A DNA stretch of 64,000 bases from Ellagibacter isourolithinifaciens (lineage in GTDB: Bacteria > Actinomycetota > Coriobacteriia > Coriobacteriales > Eggerthellaceae). The stretch is from NCBI RefSeq assembly GCF_008831035.1, contig NZ_WAJR01000003.1, positions 62,001-126,000 of the forward strand, in the 5' to 3' direction. Within the stretch, counting starts at the first letter, position 1. The number at the start of each line of letters is the position of its first letter. A program made the translations under genes and the position numbers. Positions 45,068 to 54,791 of the stretch are shown here, in pieces. Under the pieces are notes generated by a model, which was not told the DNA's origin, did no database searches, and was given only the letters and a program-made list of their open reading frames with translations.

Positions 45068-46004
45068 CGCTGCCTCCCTTCCCGATGCCGAATGGATGAT
45101 TCTCGAGAATGTGCTCCTTGATGGACTTCTCGTCCTGAGCGTCGCCATGTTTGACAACGTCGCCGGTGATCAGGCTGACGGTGTCCTCGGTCTCGGGGTT
45201 GTACACGAGCTTGTCGCGCTTGTAGCCCACGCCCAGAGCGAACATTGCCGCGAGGCCCACAACCGTGAGGCCGGTAACGACGCCCGTGATGGGCTTCATG
45301 ACGCGGGTCATACCCACCGTTGCCGGAGCGGACGGATTGGCCGGAAGACCCGTGGCCTCGCGCCCGTACTTCAGCACGGAGATCACATGCAGACCGCCCA
45401 TCTCGTTGACACCGTAGATCTCGGCATCCTCATAGCCGCGGCCCTTCAAGATCTCAAGGCGCTCCTGGGCAAGCTCGAGCATCTCGTCGCGCGGCCCGAA
45501 GCGAAGCGCATTGGGCTGGCAAGTGGAAACGCAAGCCGGATCCATGCCCTGAGCCACGCGATCCGGGCAGCCGGTGCACTTGTTAACGTAGTCGCGGATA
45601 CCCTCGGTGCGGTAGCGCGGCACGTCGAACGGGCACACGCCTTCGCAGTAATGGCAGCCGACGCACTTGGAGTCGTCGACGTGGACGAATCCGGTGTCCT
45701 CGTCCTTCGTGATGGCACCAGCAGGGCACACCGTGGCACAAGGAGCCTCGGTGCAATGCTGGCAGGAACGACGGTTGAAGATCCAGTCGACGGGCTTCTG
45801 CCCGCGAACCGCGTCGCGCTCCTGGAACGTCTGGATCAGGCGCGTGTTTCCGTTCAGGTCTGCCGGGTTCTGAAGCGAACCGGAGAACTTGTTCTCGTTG
45901 GTGCCGATCGGGGACGGCAGGTTATTCCACACCTTGCAGGCAACCTGACAGCCCTTGCAGTTCGTGCACAGGGAGGTGTCGTAAAGAATAGCCATTTCAG
46001 TCAT
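45060..46004 (-). CDS. fdnH: Formate dehydrogenase Fe-S subunit
   Basis: A 314-residue electron-transfer subunit with four Cys groups for [4Fe-4S] clusters (CTNCKGCQVAC; CQHCTEAPCATVC; CVGCHYCEGVC; CTGCPDRVAQGMDPACVSTC). A single C-terminal TM helix (about 250-272) docks it to the membrane, as in FdnH. It lies 14 bases after fdnG, with a strong AGGGGG site before the ATG. Confidence 0.93.
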   Translation of the reverse strand: MTEMAILYDTSLCTNCKGCQVACKVWNNLPSPIGTNENKFSGSLQNPADLNGNTRLIQTFQERDAVRGQKPVDWIFNRRSCQHCTEAPCATVCPAGAITKDEDTGFVHVDDSKCVGCHYCEGVCPFDVPRYRTEGIRDYVNKCTGCPDRVAQGMDPACVSTCQPNALRFGPRDEMLELAQERLEILKGRGYEDAEIYGVNEMGGLHVISVLKYGREATGLPANPSAPATVGMTRVMKPITGVVTGLTVVGLAAMFALGVGYKRDKLVYNPETEDTVSLITGDVVKHGDAQDEKSIKEHILENHPFGIGKGGSDE

Positions 46005-46018
46005 GTCTTACCCCCTCC

Positions 46019-49000
46019 TTATGCTTTCTCGATGTTGACGAGGAACGCCTTATACTCGGGCACCATGGTGTTCGGGTCGCCGACGTTCGGGGTCAGGTCG
46101 TTTACGGTGTCGCCCGTGCCGTACAGGTGCGTCCAGCCGAAGTGGTGCGTGAGGCCCACCTGATGCTGCGTCTTGCCGTGGATCGTAAACGGCTTCAGAC
46201 GCTTGGTGACGTAGGCGTCGACCACGACGGAGCCACGCTTGTTCCACACGCGGACCTTGTCGCCAGGCTTGATGCCCTTCTCAGCGGCGAACTCTTCGGA
46301 CATCTCGCAGAACTGCGACGGCATAGCCTCCACCAGTGCCGGGCAGGAGCGGCTCTGGCCGCCAGTCTGCCAATGTTCGGTGACGGAGTACGTGGTCGCG
46401 ATGATCGGGTACTCGTCGGTTCCGCCGTGTGCGGTGGACTCGTATTCCGTGAACTTGATCATCGGGTTGTTCTGCGAACCGTTGAGCGCGTTGTCGAACG
46501 GGCTTTCGAACGGCTCGTAGTGCTCGGGCATCGGGCCGTCTTCCATACCGTAGGATTCCAGACGCGCGTTCTGCTCCCACAGCATGAAGAACGTGTTGTT
46601 GTTCGGCGGAACCTGCTGGCCGTTCTTAGCGGACACGAAGTCGCCCTGGTCGACCAGATCCCACTTGCTGCCATCCCACTCCATGAGCTTCTTGTCGGGG
46701 TTCCACGGCTTGCCCTTGGTGTCGCAGGAGTTGCGGTTGTACAAGATACGACGGTTGGAAGGCCAGCTGAACGCCCAGTTGGAGTTCAGACCAAGACCCG
46801 ACTTGTCGTTGTTGTCGCGGCGGCCGATCGGCTGCTGGGCCGGATCGAGCGGCGCGTCGTTGTTGTTGTAGAAGCCCGAGTAGATCCACATCGCGCAGGA
46901 GGTGGAGCCGTCGGCGCCGAGCTCGGAGTAGCCCTTAAGCAGGTCGACCTTGCCCGCCTTGAAGTCGGAGTTGGCCGTACGGTAGCCGTTGAGCGCCCAG
47001 GAAACCGGACGGAAATCGATCTTGCCGTTGACGTAATAATCCCACTTCGTGTTGAGGATCGGGGCGGGGTTCGCGCCACCTTCCTCCTTGTACAGACGGC
47101 AGATCTCCGTCCACAGGAGGTCGCACATCTCGAGGTCAGGCTTCGCCTGGTCCCACGGCTCGACTGCCTGGTAGCGCCACTGCAGCCAACGACCGGAGTT
47201 CAGGATGGTACCGGGCTTCTCGTAGATGAGCGCGCAGGGGAGGAAGTACACGGTCGTCTGGATCTCGGCCGGGTTCATGTCCGGAGCCTTCCAGAAGGCC
47301 GCCGACTCGGTTTCGACCTGGTCGGCCACGACGAGCCAATCGAGGTTCGCCATCGAGCGGCGTACATTGCCGGCGTTCGGGGCCGAGTGGCAGGGGTTCA
47401 TACCCCAGTTGAAGTAGCCCTTGATGACGCCCTGCTTCATGAGCTCGAACGTGGAGATATGCGTGTAGTCCTGGTCGCCCTTCTCGGAGGGAACCTTCGG
47501 CCACCAGTCGTAGCCGTAGTCGTTCTCGACGGTTGCGGCGTCGCCGAACCACTCCTTGAGGGAGGACACGATGAACTTCGGCTTGTTGGTGTAGTAGCCG
47601 GCGGAATACGTCTGGGATTCCAGCCACTTGCGCAAGCTGGAACGATCGGTGGTGTTTGCCCACTTCAGGTAAGCGGGATGCTCGTTCACCATCATGCCCA
47701 TGTCGGTTGCACCCTGAACGTTGGGTTCGCCGCGCAGAGCGTTCACGCCGCCGCCGGGGATGCCGATGTTGCCGAGGAGCAGCTGCATAACGCACATGGC
47801 ACGCGTGTTCTGGGCGCCATAGGAGTGCTGCGTCTGGCCCAGTGCGTAGAGCACCATGCCAGCACGGCCGGGCTTTGCGGTGGAACCGTAGGTGGAGTAC
47901 ACCAGCTCGAGCGTTTCCTTGTCCATGCCGCAGATGTCGCATACGGCGTCGAGGGTGTAGCGCTCGTAATGCTTCTTCACCTGCTGATAGACGCACATCG
48001 GGTCCTGAAGCGTCATGTCGCGCTTGGGGAGGGTGAGCGTCGGCGTGGTGAACTCGGGAACGCCGTCCTTCTTAACCCAGGCGTAGTCGCCCGAAGCGGA
48101 GGTGTCCCAGTTCTCTTCCTTCTCGGTCTGATAATGCCAAGAATGGTTGGAGTACGTCTTGGTCTTCTCGTCCCAACCGGAGTAAAGGCCAGTTTCGGGA
48201 TCGAAGTCGAACTCGGGGTCGAGCAGGTAAGACGCGTTGGTGTAGTTGAGCAGGTACTCGTAGTTGTAGTCGCCCATCTCACCAGTGGCGAGGTACTTCT
48301 CGAGATTCGGATCGATCAGGTTCTCGATGATCCAGTGATACATGCCGCCGTAGAAGGCGATGTCCGTGCCCGAACGGATGGGGCAGTAGATATCCGCCTG
48401 CTCGGCAGTACGGGTATAGCGGGGATCGACGACGATCCACTTCGCTCCGCGGTCGTGGGCCTTGCCAAGCCACAGCGAGCTGACCGGGTGGTTCTCAACG
48501 GAGTTGGAACCGCAGTGGAGGATGACGTCGGTATTTTGGAAGTCGCACCAGTGGCTCGTCATGGAGCCGCGACCGAATGATGCTGCCAGACCGGCAACGG
48601 TGGGGCTGTGTCAAACACGCGCCTGATTGTCGATGGCGATCACGCCGAGCGATCGCATCATCTTGAGGATCAGGTATTCCTCCTCGGAGTTTTCTTGGCT
48701 ACCGCCCAGGCTGGCAATTGCCGGGGTGCGGTTCACGGTGAGGCCGTTCTTATCGGTTTCCTCAAACGTGGCGTCGCGCGTGTCCTTGACCTTGCGCGCG
48801 ATTTCCTTGACGGCGTCCTCCCAGGTGATGTCTTCCCACTCGGAAGCACCGGGGCGGCGCACCATCGGCTTGGTAACGCGATCGGGGTTCTTAATGACCT
48901 CGCGCGTTTCCGGATCCACAATGTTGCGGAGCTGGAACATGGCTGCGCCCTTCGGGCACAAGCCACCTTGGTTGATGGGATGGTCGGGGTCACCCTCGAG

Positions 49001-49213
49001 ATTGATCAGCTCGCCGTCGCGCACCGAAAGAAGCGAACCGCATCCGCCTGCGCAATAGCAGCAGATGTTGGTGTACTCTTCAGTGTTCACGAGCTTCCAG
49101 TCGCTGTTCGACTCAACAGCCAAAGCAGGCGACTGCTGCGTCAACTGGAACGCCATGCTCGTCGCGAACGCTGCGCCGGTGGCTTTCATGAAGCCCCTGC
49201 GTGTCAGGTTCAT
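46019..49213 (-). CDS. fdnG: Selenocysteine-containing formate dehydrogenase, catalytic subunit
   Basis: Oxidises formate at a molybdopterin centre on the outer face of the membrane. The full protein is 1064 residues when the in-frame TGA at 48611-48613 is read as selenocysteine (residue 201: QARV-Sec-HSPTV). The Tat signal is MNLTRRGFMKATGAAFATSM. An N-terminal [4Fe-4S] site (CCYCAGGCGS...CPKGA) precedes it, and the C-terminal molydopterin dinucleotide-binding domain (KPFTIHGKTQHQVGLTHHFGW) follows. A bacterial SECIS hairpin directly follows the UGA. AAGGAG precedes the ATG. First gene of fdnGHI-fdhE. Conventional gene calling will split it at the UGA. Confidence 0.95.
48582..48613 (-). promoter_or_regulatory. 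UGA-Sec codon and bSECIS of fdnG
   Basis: After the TGA (48613-48611), 12 bases lead to a stem GTTGCC (48598-48593) / GGCAGC (48587-48582) with apical loop GGTCT (48592-48588). The stem position and GGUCU loop match the SelB-binding hairpin of E. coli fdhF. Confidence 0.9.
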
Positions 49214-49749
49214 AATCTCGTCTCTCCTTCCAAATTCTCGTCTTCCCTCGTCTATACCGCGTCAGGGCATACGCTGCCCTTTCGTCGATTGCTCATGGTA
49301 CGAGACTTGTCGACACAAATTCAACAAATGAGACCGCAAAAGGGCTATTTGTCGGGGGAACGGCCTTTTACTTGTAAACTTATACTTGAACTGGGTAACG
49401 CATCTTTCTCTCCAACATTTTCAAAGGAAGCTTAGAAAGTATTTTTTTGCAATGTGAAGGTTTTGTAAGATATTGTTGAATTGACCTGCATTATCCTATT
49501 CAAGAATAGCCCACTTTATGGACAGGTTGAATCTGGCGCAGAAATGGGTTGATTTTCCCTCTTCCATAAACCTCGAGGAATGATGCGCGCGAATCCCCCG
49601 CAACAAACCCCCTGCTGCGAAAAGGCATGACCCCTGGAAAGGCGAGCGGTCTTGCGCAACAACGCCGAAAGAGGAGGCACGGGGCATCGAGGGGAAGGGC
49701 TGTCCCCCATGTCGCTGCTATACTGAATTCGACTCGAAAGGAGATTGCC
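49214..49749. promoter_or_regulatory. selD: Divergent control region of fdnG and selD
   Basis: 536 bases with no gene. Towards selD, an extended -10 (TGCTATACT, 49716-49724) lies about 25 bases before the ATG, with AAAGGAG as the ribosome-binding site. The fdnG side is AT-richer, with ATTTGT-type repeats, but no sure promoter. No tRNA-Sec gene was seen here. Confidence 0.5.
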
Positions 49750-50829
49750 ATGAGCGACAAGGAGAAAGTTGCGCTGACGAAGCTCACCAGCAAGGGCGGT
49801 TGAGCGGCAAAGTGGGGTCCGGGCGACCTCGAAGATGCGCTGCACTGCCTCTCGCCGGCAATCGATTTGCCCGACAAGGACAAGCTCCTCCTCGGGTTCG
49901 AAACGAGCGACGATGCGGCAGTATGGGAAATCAACAAGACGACGGCTGCCGTGCTCACGGTCGATTTCTTCACGCCTGTCGTCGACGACCCCTACGAGTT
50001 CGGACGCGTTGCGGCGGCGAACGCGCTTTCGGACGTGTTCGCGATGGGGGCCCGTCCCCACGTGGCCTTAAACCTGCTCGCGCTCGACAGCGAGCTCGGC
50101 GCCGAGGTCGCAGGCGAGATTCTGCGCGGCGGCGCCGATACCGCGCATGCGGCGGGGGCGTTCGTGGCAGGCGGCCACACGATCGATGATGAGGAACCGA
50201 AATACGGCCTGTGCGTGTTCGGCACCGTCGACCCGGGCAAAATCGTGCGCAACGGCGGCGCGGTTGCAGGAGACATCCTCTACCTCACCAAGCGAATCGG
50301 CACAGGGATCATGAGCGCGGCCGTGAAAAACGAGCTCGTCACCCAGCAGGAGTTTCGACCTGCCGTCGAGTCGATGATGGAACTCAACATCGCGGGTGGC
50401 GAGGCTATGGTCGCAGCGAGCGTCCATGCAGCAACAGACGTGACGGGGTTCGGCCTGGCAGGACACCTTCACGAGATGCTCGAAGCGTCGAACGTGGCGG
50501 CCGAGCTGGACTTCGGCGCCATCCCCACCTTCGAGCGCGTATGGGAGCTCTCGTGTGCGTACTGTCGCCCCAACCGGGCGTTTTCCATCATGGACCTCGC
50601 GGAGGAATACGTGCGGCAGGGCACGCTCGACGACGACGAGTTCGACAACCGCATGGGGGTTATCTGCGATCCACAGACCTCGGGCGGCATCTTGGCGGCC
50701 ATCCCCCCAGACCAGGCAGAGGTGTTCGAGCGGGAATTCGAGCGGCGGGCGAAGCGCGCGCCGTGGAGGATCGGCCGCATCGTTGATGGCGAGGCGGGTA
50801 CGATCTCGTTCAGCGATGGAGCGCAATAG
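49750..50829 (+). CDS. selD: Selenophosphate synthetase containing selenocysteine
   Basis: Makes selenophosphate from selenide and ATP, the selenium donor for SelA. The 359 residues require reading TGA 49801-49803 as selenocysteine (residue 18: KGG-Sec-AAKWGPGDL), where other SelD proteins have Cys or Sec in the G-C/U-G-x-K loop. Downstream are VDFFTPVVDDPYEFG, the FGTVDPGK region and CDPQTSGGILAA. AAAGGAG precedes the ATG at 49750. A 6-bp hairpin with loop CGGGC lies 10 bases after the UGA. It is convergent with sufS and divergent from fdnG. Confidence 0.93.
49801..49830 (+). promoter_or_regulatory. UGA-Sec codon and candidate bSECIS of selD
   Basis: GGGGTC (49814-49819) and GACCTC (49825-49830) form a 6-bp stem with loop CGGGC, 10 bases after the TGA. 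This is the right distance for a bacterial SECIS, though the loop differs from that of fdnG. Confidence 0.6.
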
Positions 50830-50831
50830 TC

Positions 50832-52064
50832 TTACTTGCGAGGCCGTGCCGCCCGGAGCATCTGCGCTGCACGGTCTATCTGCTGCGCAGCGTAGTCAAT
50901 CTCGGCGGATGTGTTGTAGAACGCCGGAGACAGCCGTGCCACGCTGCTTGTCCCGAGCCAATCGAGCACGGGCTGCGCGCAGTTGTGGCCGCTGCGCAAG
51001 GCGACTCCGCGCGCATCGACGAGCGTGCACAAGTCGAGCGGATGCACATCGTCGATCGTGAACGACACAAGGCCCGCACGCTCCTTCGGCGAGCCTGCGA
51101 TGTGGAGCCCCTCGATTTTCCCAAGCACGCCGACCGCATGGTTGACTAGCTCGGACTCGTACGCTGCAATCTCCTCGCGACCCAAAGCGCACAGGTAGTC
51201 GCATGCCGCGCCGAGCGCGATCGCACCGACGTAGTTCGGTGTGCCCGCCTCCAGGCGCAGGGGAAGCTCTTCCCAGGTGGTCAGCGCTTGCGTCACCTTC
51301 CCTACCATCTCGCCGCCGAAATCGCGGGGGGCAAGCATCTCGAGCGCGTCGCGCGTGCCGCAAAGCGCGCCGATGCCCGTGCCAGCCATCATCTTGTGGC
51401 CCGAAAAGGACAGGAAGTCGACACCGAGATCCGCGATATCGACCACTCCATGGCGCATGATCTGCGCGCCGTCGAGCACGAACAAGGCGCCCGCATCATG
51501 GGCCATCTTGGCAAGCCTCTTCACGGGGGTCACGGTGCCGAGCACGTTCGAGCACCCCGTCATCGCGACGATCTTCACCTTGCCATCGGCGAGCAGCTCC
51601 GCGTAATGGGCCTCATCGAAATCGCCCTCGGCAGTGAGCCCAGCGACGCGGAAGTCGGCGCCTTTGGCAAAACACGCCTGCTGCCAGGGAACATAATTGG
51701 AGTGGTGCTCCATAAGGCTCACCACGACGGCATCGTCGGGCCCGAGCACGTGCGCCAAGCCGCGGGCCACCATGTTCAAGCCATCGGTCGTGCCGCGTGT
51801 AAACACCACGCACGACGAATCGGCCGCGCCGACAAAGCGGGCAACCGTCTCCCGAGCATGCTCAAGCGCGTCGGTCGAGGCATGCGCCAGATAATGCATC
51901 CCACGATGCACGTTCGCGTTGCTCGTCCGATAGTGCTCGGCAACAGTGGAGAGCACCTGCTCGGGAACTTGCGTCGTCGCCGAGTTGTCCAAATACACGA
52001 GAGGATGGCCGTGAACCTGCTGTCCCAAAATCGGGAAATCCTCACGTACGCGTTCCGCATCCAT
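50832..52064 (-). CDS. sufS: Group II cysteine desulfurase (SufS-like)
   Basis: A 410-residue PLP enzyme that takes sulfur (or selenium from selenocysteine) as an enzyme-bound persulfide. PLP Lys is in SFSGHKMMAGTGIGAL and the active-site Cys in RSGHNCAQPVLDWLG. The ATG at 52064 is eight bases from AAAGGGG; a GTG three codons earlier is too close to that site. Encoded with sufE and an ACP-like protein on the minus strand, and end-to-end with selD, so it may also feed selenium to SelD. No sufBCD is in the window. Confidence 0.9.
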   Translation of the reverse strand: MDAERVREDFPILGQQVHGHPLVYLDNSATTQVPEQVLSTVAEHYRTSNANVHRGMHYLAHASTDALEHARETVARFVGAADSSCVVFTRGTTDGLNMVARGLAHVLGPDDAVVVSLMEHHSNYVPWQQACFAKGADFRVAGLTAEGDFDEAHYAELLADGKVKIVAMTGCSNVLGTVTPVKRLAKMAHDAGALFVLDGAQIMRHGVVDIADLGVDFLSFSGHKMMAGTGIGALCGTRDALEMLAPRDFGGEMVGKVTQALTTWEELPLRLEAGTPNYVGAIALGAACDYLCALGREEIAAYESELVNHAVGVLGKIEGLHIAGSPKERAGLVSFTIDDVHPLDLCTLVDARGVALRSGHNCAQPVLDWLGTSSVARLSPAFYNTSAEIDYAAQQIDRAAQMLRAARPRK

Positions 52065-52118
52065 GTTCGCCACCCCTTTCGCCCCAGCATATCATCGCAT
52101 GCCGAGCATTCTAGCTCA

Positions 52119-52559
52119 TCAGGAGTCCCTGCGCATGGACGGGTCGTCCTTCGCATCGAAAAGCGCGTCTGCGAGCTGCGTAATTGTCTCAAGGTTGGCA
52201 GACTGCTCGGGCGTGAAGCGAACGTTCAGAGCGCGCTGGAGCGTCAAGGACAAAAGCACCTTCTTGATGTCGGTCGAGCTTTGGTTGGTACACGTGGTCG
52301 AGCCTTCCGCAAGCTTCACGCTCTTGTCGTTTTGGCGCAGGAGTTTCTCGACGCTCTCGTCGGCGAGTTTCAAGATGTCCTCCGTGCCCAAAGCCCGCAC
52401 CTCGTCTTCGGTCAGGAAGAACTTGGCGAGCGTATAGTTGCGCACCTCCTGGCGAAACGCCTCGCGGCCAAGCGTGCCCGACGTGATCTTCTCCTGCGCA
52501 GCTTCAGCATCCTTCGCCGCGATATCGAGGCGATCTTTCAGCGTCATCGTGCTAGCCAT
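52119..52559 (-). CDS. Small helical protein resembling an acyl-carrier fold
   Basis: 146 residues, not assigned to a known family with confidence. The last 70 residues (STDIKKVLLSLTLQRALNVRF, then ETITQLADALF) follow the helix II-III pattern of acyl carrier proteins, with SST where D-S-L carries the phosphopantetheine. The N-terminal 70 residues are a charged helical region (DIAAKDAEAAQEKITSGTLG, LTEDEVRALGTEDIL). It overlaps the end of sufE by 8 bases and lies 54 bases before sufS, so it is part of the desulfurase operon. Function unknown. An adaptor of the desulfurase is one idea. Confidence 0.55.
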   Translation of the reverse strand: MASTMTLKDRLDIAAKDAEAAQEKITSGTLGREAFRQEVRNYTLAKFFLTEDEVRALGTEDILKLADESVEKLLRQNDKSVKLAEGSTTCTNQSSTDIKKVLLSLTLQRALNVRFTPEQSANLETITQLADALFDAKDDPSMRRDS

Positions 52560-53013
52560 GATGAGGTTCCTCCTTATTGGAAAGCGCCTTGCGCGCAAAA
52601 TCCTTGATAGTCGACGCGATTGCGGAAACGCCCGCCTGCCGCTTCGCGTCGAAAATATAGACGAGCTCGGTCTCTTCCACGAAACGCACGGGGCACTCGA
52701 TAATCGCCCGTGCATCTTGCCCCGAGAACATTTGCTGGAACAGGTAGATCACACCGCGCACCATGAGCGTGTCGCTGTCACCTTCAAGAGCGAAGCCCTC
52801 GCCCGACGACGCGCCCTCCCACGAGGGATAAAGCCAAACCTGCGACTGACACCCCTCGACGAGCACTTCTTTCACTTTGCGCTCCTCGGGTAGTTCCTCG
52901 AGCTGCGCCGATAGCTGCAAAAGGTAGTCGAACTGCTCGAACGTGTCACCAGCGGCGACGAAACCGTCGATGAATTCCTGCTGAATCTCGTCAGGAGCCT
53001 TCACGTTCCCCAT
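52552..53013 (-). CDS. sufE: SufE-like sulfur acceptor
   Basis: 153 residues. SufE accepts persulfide sulfur from SufS on a conserved Cys, here in VEGCQSQVWLYPSW (about 50-63), and passes it on. The N-terminal helix (APDEIQQEFIDGFVAAGDTFEQFDYLLQLSAQLEELPEE) is typical. The start is uncertain: ATG at 53013 has the GGAAGGGG site directly against it, and a GTG at 53004 has better spacing. First gene of the sufE/ACP-like/sufS operon. Confidence 0.88.
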   Translation of the reverse strand: MGNVKAPDEIQQEFIDGFVAAGDTFEQFDYLLQLSAQLEELPEERKVKEVLVEGCQSQVWLYPSWEGASSGEGFALEGDSDTLMVRGVIYLFQQMFSGQDARAIIECPVRFVEETELVYIFDAKRQAGVSAIASTIKDFARKALSNKEEPHHG

Positions 53014-53126
53014 CCCCTTCCTCACCGACCCGAGCCCCAAACTCGGGAAAGAACAAGCCCGCGGCGTCGATTGCGGCGCCGCGGGCTTGGCGTTCGGCGC
53101 GTGATACGCCTTCTCGTCGGCTCGAT

Positions 53127-54674
53127 TTACGCCTGGACGATTTCCAGACCGAGCAGCTCGCCGAGCTCGATGACCTGCTCTTCGAAGTCACCGTAGATAA
53201 GCGGCATGTGGTTGCCGATGGCGGCCTGCTTCTTGAAGAAGTCCTTGGAATCCTTCACCTGGAAGAACACGCCCATGGAGCAGTTGGTCTGATCGTAGCC
53301 CATGGAGGTGATGATCTTGCCCTTCGCAACGAAAAGCTTCTCGACGTTCGGGTCGACACGGCACATCGTGATCGTCTGGCCGGCGTCCTCTTCGAACTTG
53401 TAGCGCAGCGTCGCGCCGAAGCCGGAGCGGGCGAAGGAGCGAATCGCGTAGGGGCGGAAGTCCTCGTCGAAGGATTCCCAACGGCGGTTCGGCACCGAGT
53501 GGAAGGTCAAAACGACGTTGGGGATGTCGCCGAGCTCTTCCATCTTCTGGTCAACATGCTCGGGCGTGAAGAACAATGCCTTGGGCAGCTGAGCGCGCAC
53601 GCCATGACGCACCGGGCTCGTGAAGCAATTGCCCATGTAGGACGGACGGCGGCCGATGGCCTGCAGCATCAGCTTGGAGACGACGGCGCCCAGATCGTAC
53701 TCGCATGCGGACGGGATGCCCTGCTCGTTGTTGAGCGAGTGGTTCAGGCACATCGTGAATTGCTTCTGGTTCAGGCGGCGCGTCGCGCACAGATCGGGGC
53801 ACGGAGCAGTGAAGCAGTTGCACTCGTAGGCGTCGAGGAACTTCTGGATGCCGTAGTTGGCTTCGACGGACTTTTTGACCATCTCGCGCGTCATCTCGCA
53901 CTCTTCGGCGCCTGCGATGAGCTCGTCGGTTTCCTTGTCGATGATCTTCTCGTCCTCGGCGGTGAGGTTTAAGCCCTTGCGGCCCGGCGTGCAGTAGTTC
54001 TCCATCGGGTCGTCGTAGGAAATCTGGTCGAGCAGCTCATGAGCGGAGACGTAACGGATGCGAGTGCCGAAGCGCTCGGTGATCTTCTCGGGGTCGATGA
54101 TCGAGTCGGGCGCGCTCACCGAGACGGTGCTCGTCATGCGGGTCGCGGCGAGGATCTTCGAGTCCTTCATGACCTTGCGAGCACGCAGGACGGTCATGTA
54201 CTCGGTGGCGTCCTCCCAGTCCTCGAAGGAGTAGAACTCAAGGCCACGGGCAAGGAACTCGGCGGACGTGATAGCGGAGGCGCAGCATGCCTGGGTGATG
54301 GCGCAGGGCTTGCCGACGCGCTGCGCAAACTCGAGGGCCAGGTCATAGGGGCGGCTCGCATATCCGATGAAGTACAGGTCGACTTCTTCGCTTCCCTCGG
54401 CGAGCTTGTCGATCATCTCGTCTTTGGTGAGGAAGTTCTCGTCGCGCTCGACTTTGACGGGCTCGAGCAGGTTGACGACGTTCTCCGGCATAGCAGCCTG
54501 GAGCTGAGCATACCAACCCTTGAACTTCTCGGCGGCCATGTGGAGGTCGAATTCCTTCTCAAGCTGGATGCCCTCACCGAAGCGGCACGGTCCCTCGAAC
54601 ACGTACTCGTGATACAGCGTCAAGAAAATCGGCTTCACGTTGAGACGAATTTCCTCATGTTTTTTGATGGCCAT
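53127..54674 (-). CDS. L-fucose/L-arabinose isomerase-fold protein
   Basis: 515 residues related in layout to FucI/AraA-type ketol-isomerases. An N-terminal Rossmann-like part (VDLYFIGYASRPYDLALEFAQRVGKPCAI) leads to the motif SAPDSIIDPEKITERFG, a catalytic-type region with acidic metal ligands (IPSACEYDLGAVVSKLML) and His in VLTFHSVPNRRW. It is unusually rich in Cys around 285-320 (YECNCFTAPCPDLCATRR). The start MAIKKHEE at 54674 has AAAGGA upstream. The regulator gene ends 117 bases upstream, with an operator-like repeat at its end. Substrate unknown; the linked GPH carrier suggests a sugar, deoxysugar or sugar acid. Confidence 0.7.
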   Translation of the reverse strand: MAIKKHEEIRLNVKPIFLTLYHEYVFEGPCRFGEGIQLEKEFDLHMAAEKFKGWYAQLQAAMPENVVNLLEPVKVERDENFLTKDEMIDKLAEGSEEVDLYFIGYASRPYDLALEFAQRVGKPCAITQACCASAITSAEFLARGLEFYSFEDWEDATEYMTVLRARKVMKDSKILAATRMTSTVSVSAPDSIIDPEKITERFGTRIRYVSAHELLDQISYDDPMENYCTPGRKGLNLTAEDEKIIDKETDELIAGAEECEMTREMVKKSVEANYGIQKFLDAYECNCFTAPCPDLCATRRLNQKQFTMCLNHSLNNEQGIPSACEYDLGAVVSKLMLQAIGRRPSYMGNCFTSPVRHGVRAQLPKALFFTPEHVDQKMEELGDIPNVVLTFHSVPNRRWESFDEDFRPYAIRSFARSGFGATLRYKFEEDAGQTITMCRVDPNVEKLFVAKGKIITSMGYDQTNCSMGVFFQVKDSKDFFKKQAAIGNHMPLIYGDFEEQVIELGELLGLEIVQA

Positions 54675-54791
54675 GATGACTATCCTTTCCCCTGTTCTGC
54701 GGCACTCTCTCCCGTGCCGTGCTGACATCGAGAAGAGTACGGCGCGCCGCAGCGTAAATCATGGGGCTGAAATCACCGTCTTCGATAAATT

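Noticed and set aside
46127-48580. 817-codon open frame on the plus strand
   Set aside because: It is antisense to fdnG, has no recognisable domains and arises from the high GC content and codon bias of the real gene.
49214-49749. tRNA-Sec gene in the selenium island
   Set aside because: No acceptor/T-arm fold or TCA anticodon loop was found in this or the other intergenic regions of the window.
49750-49866. selD broken by a premature stop
   Set aside because: The TGA is at the catalytic Cys/Sec position, the frame is open on both sides, and selA, selB and a second Sec gene are nearby, so selenocysteine explains it better.
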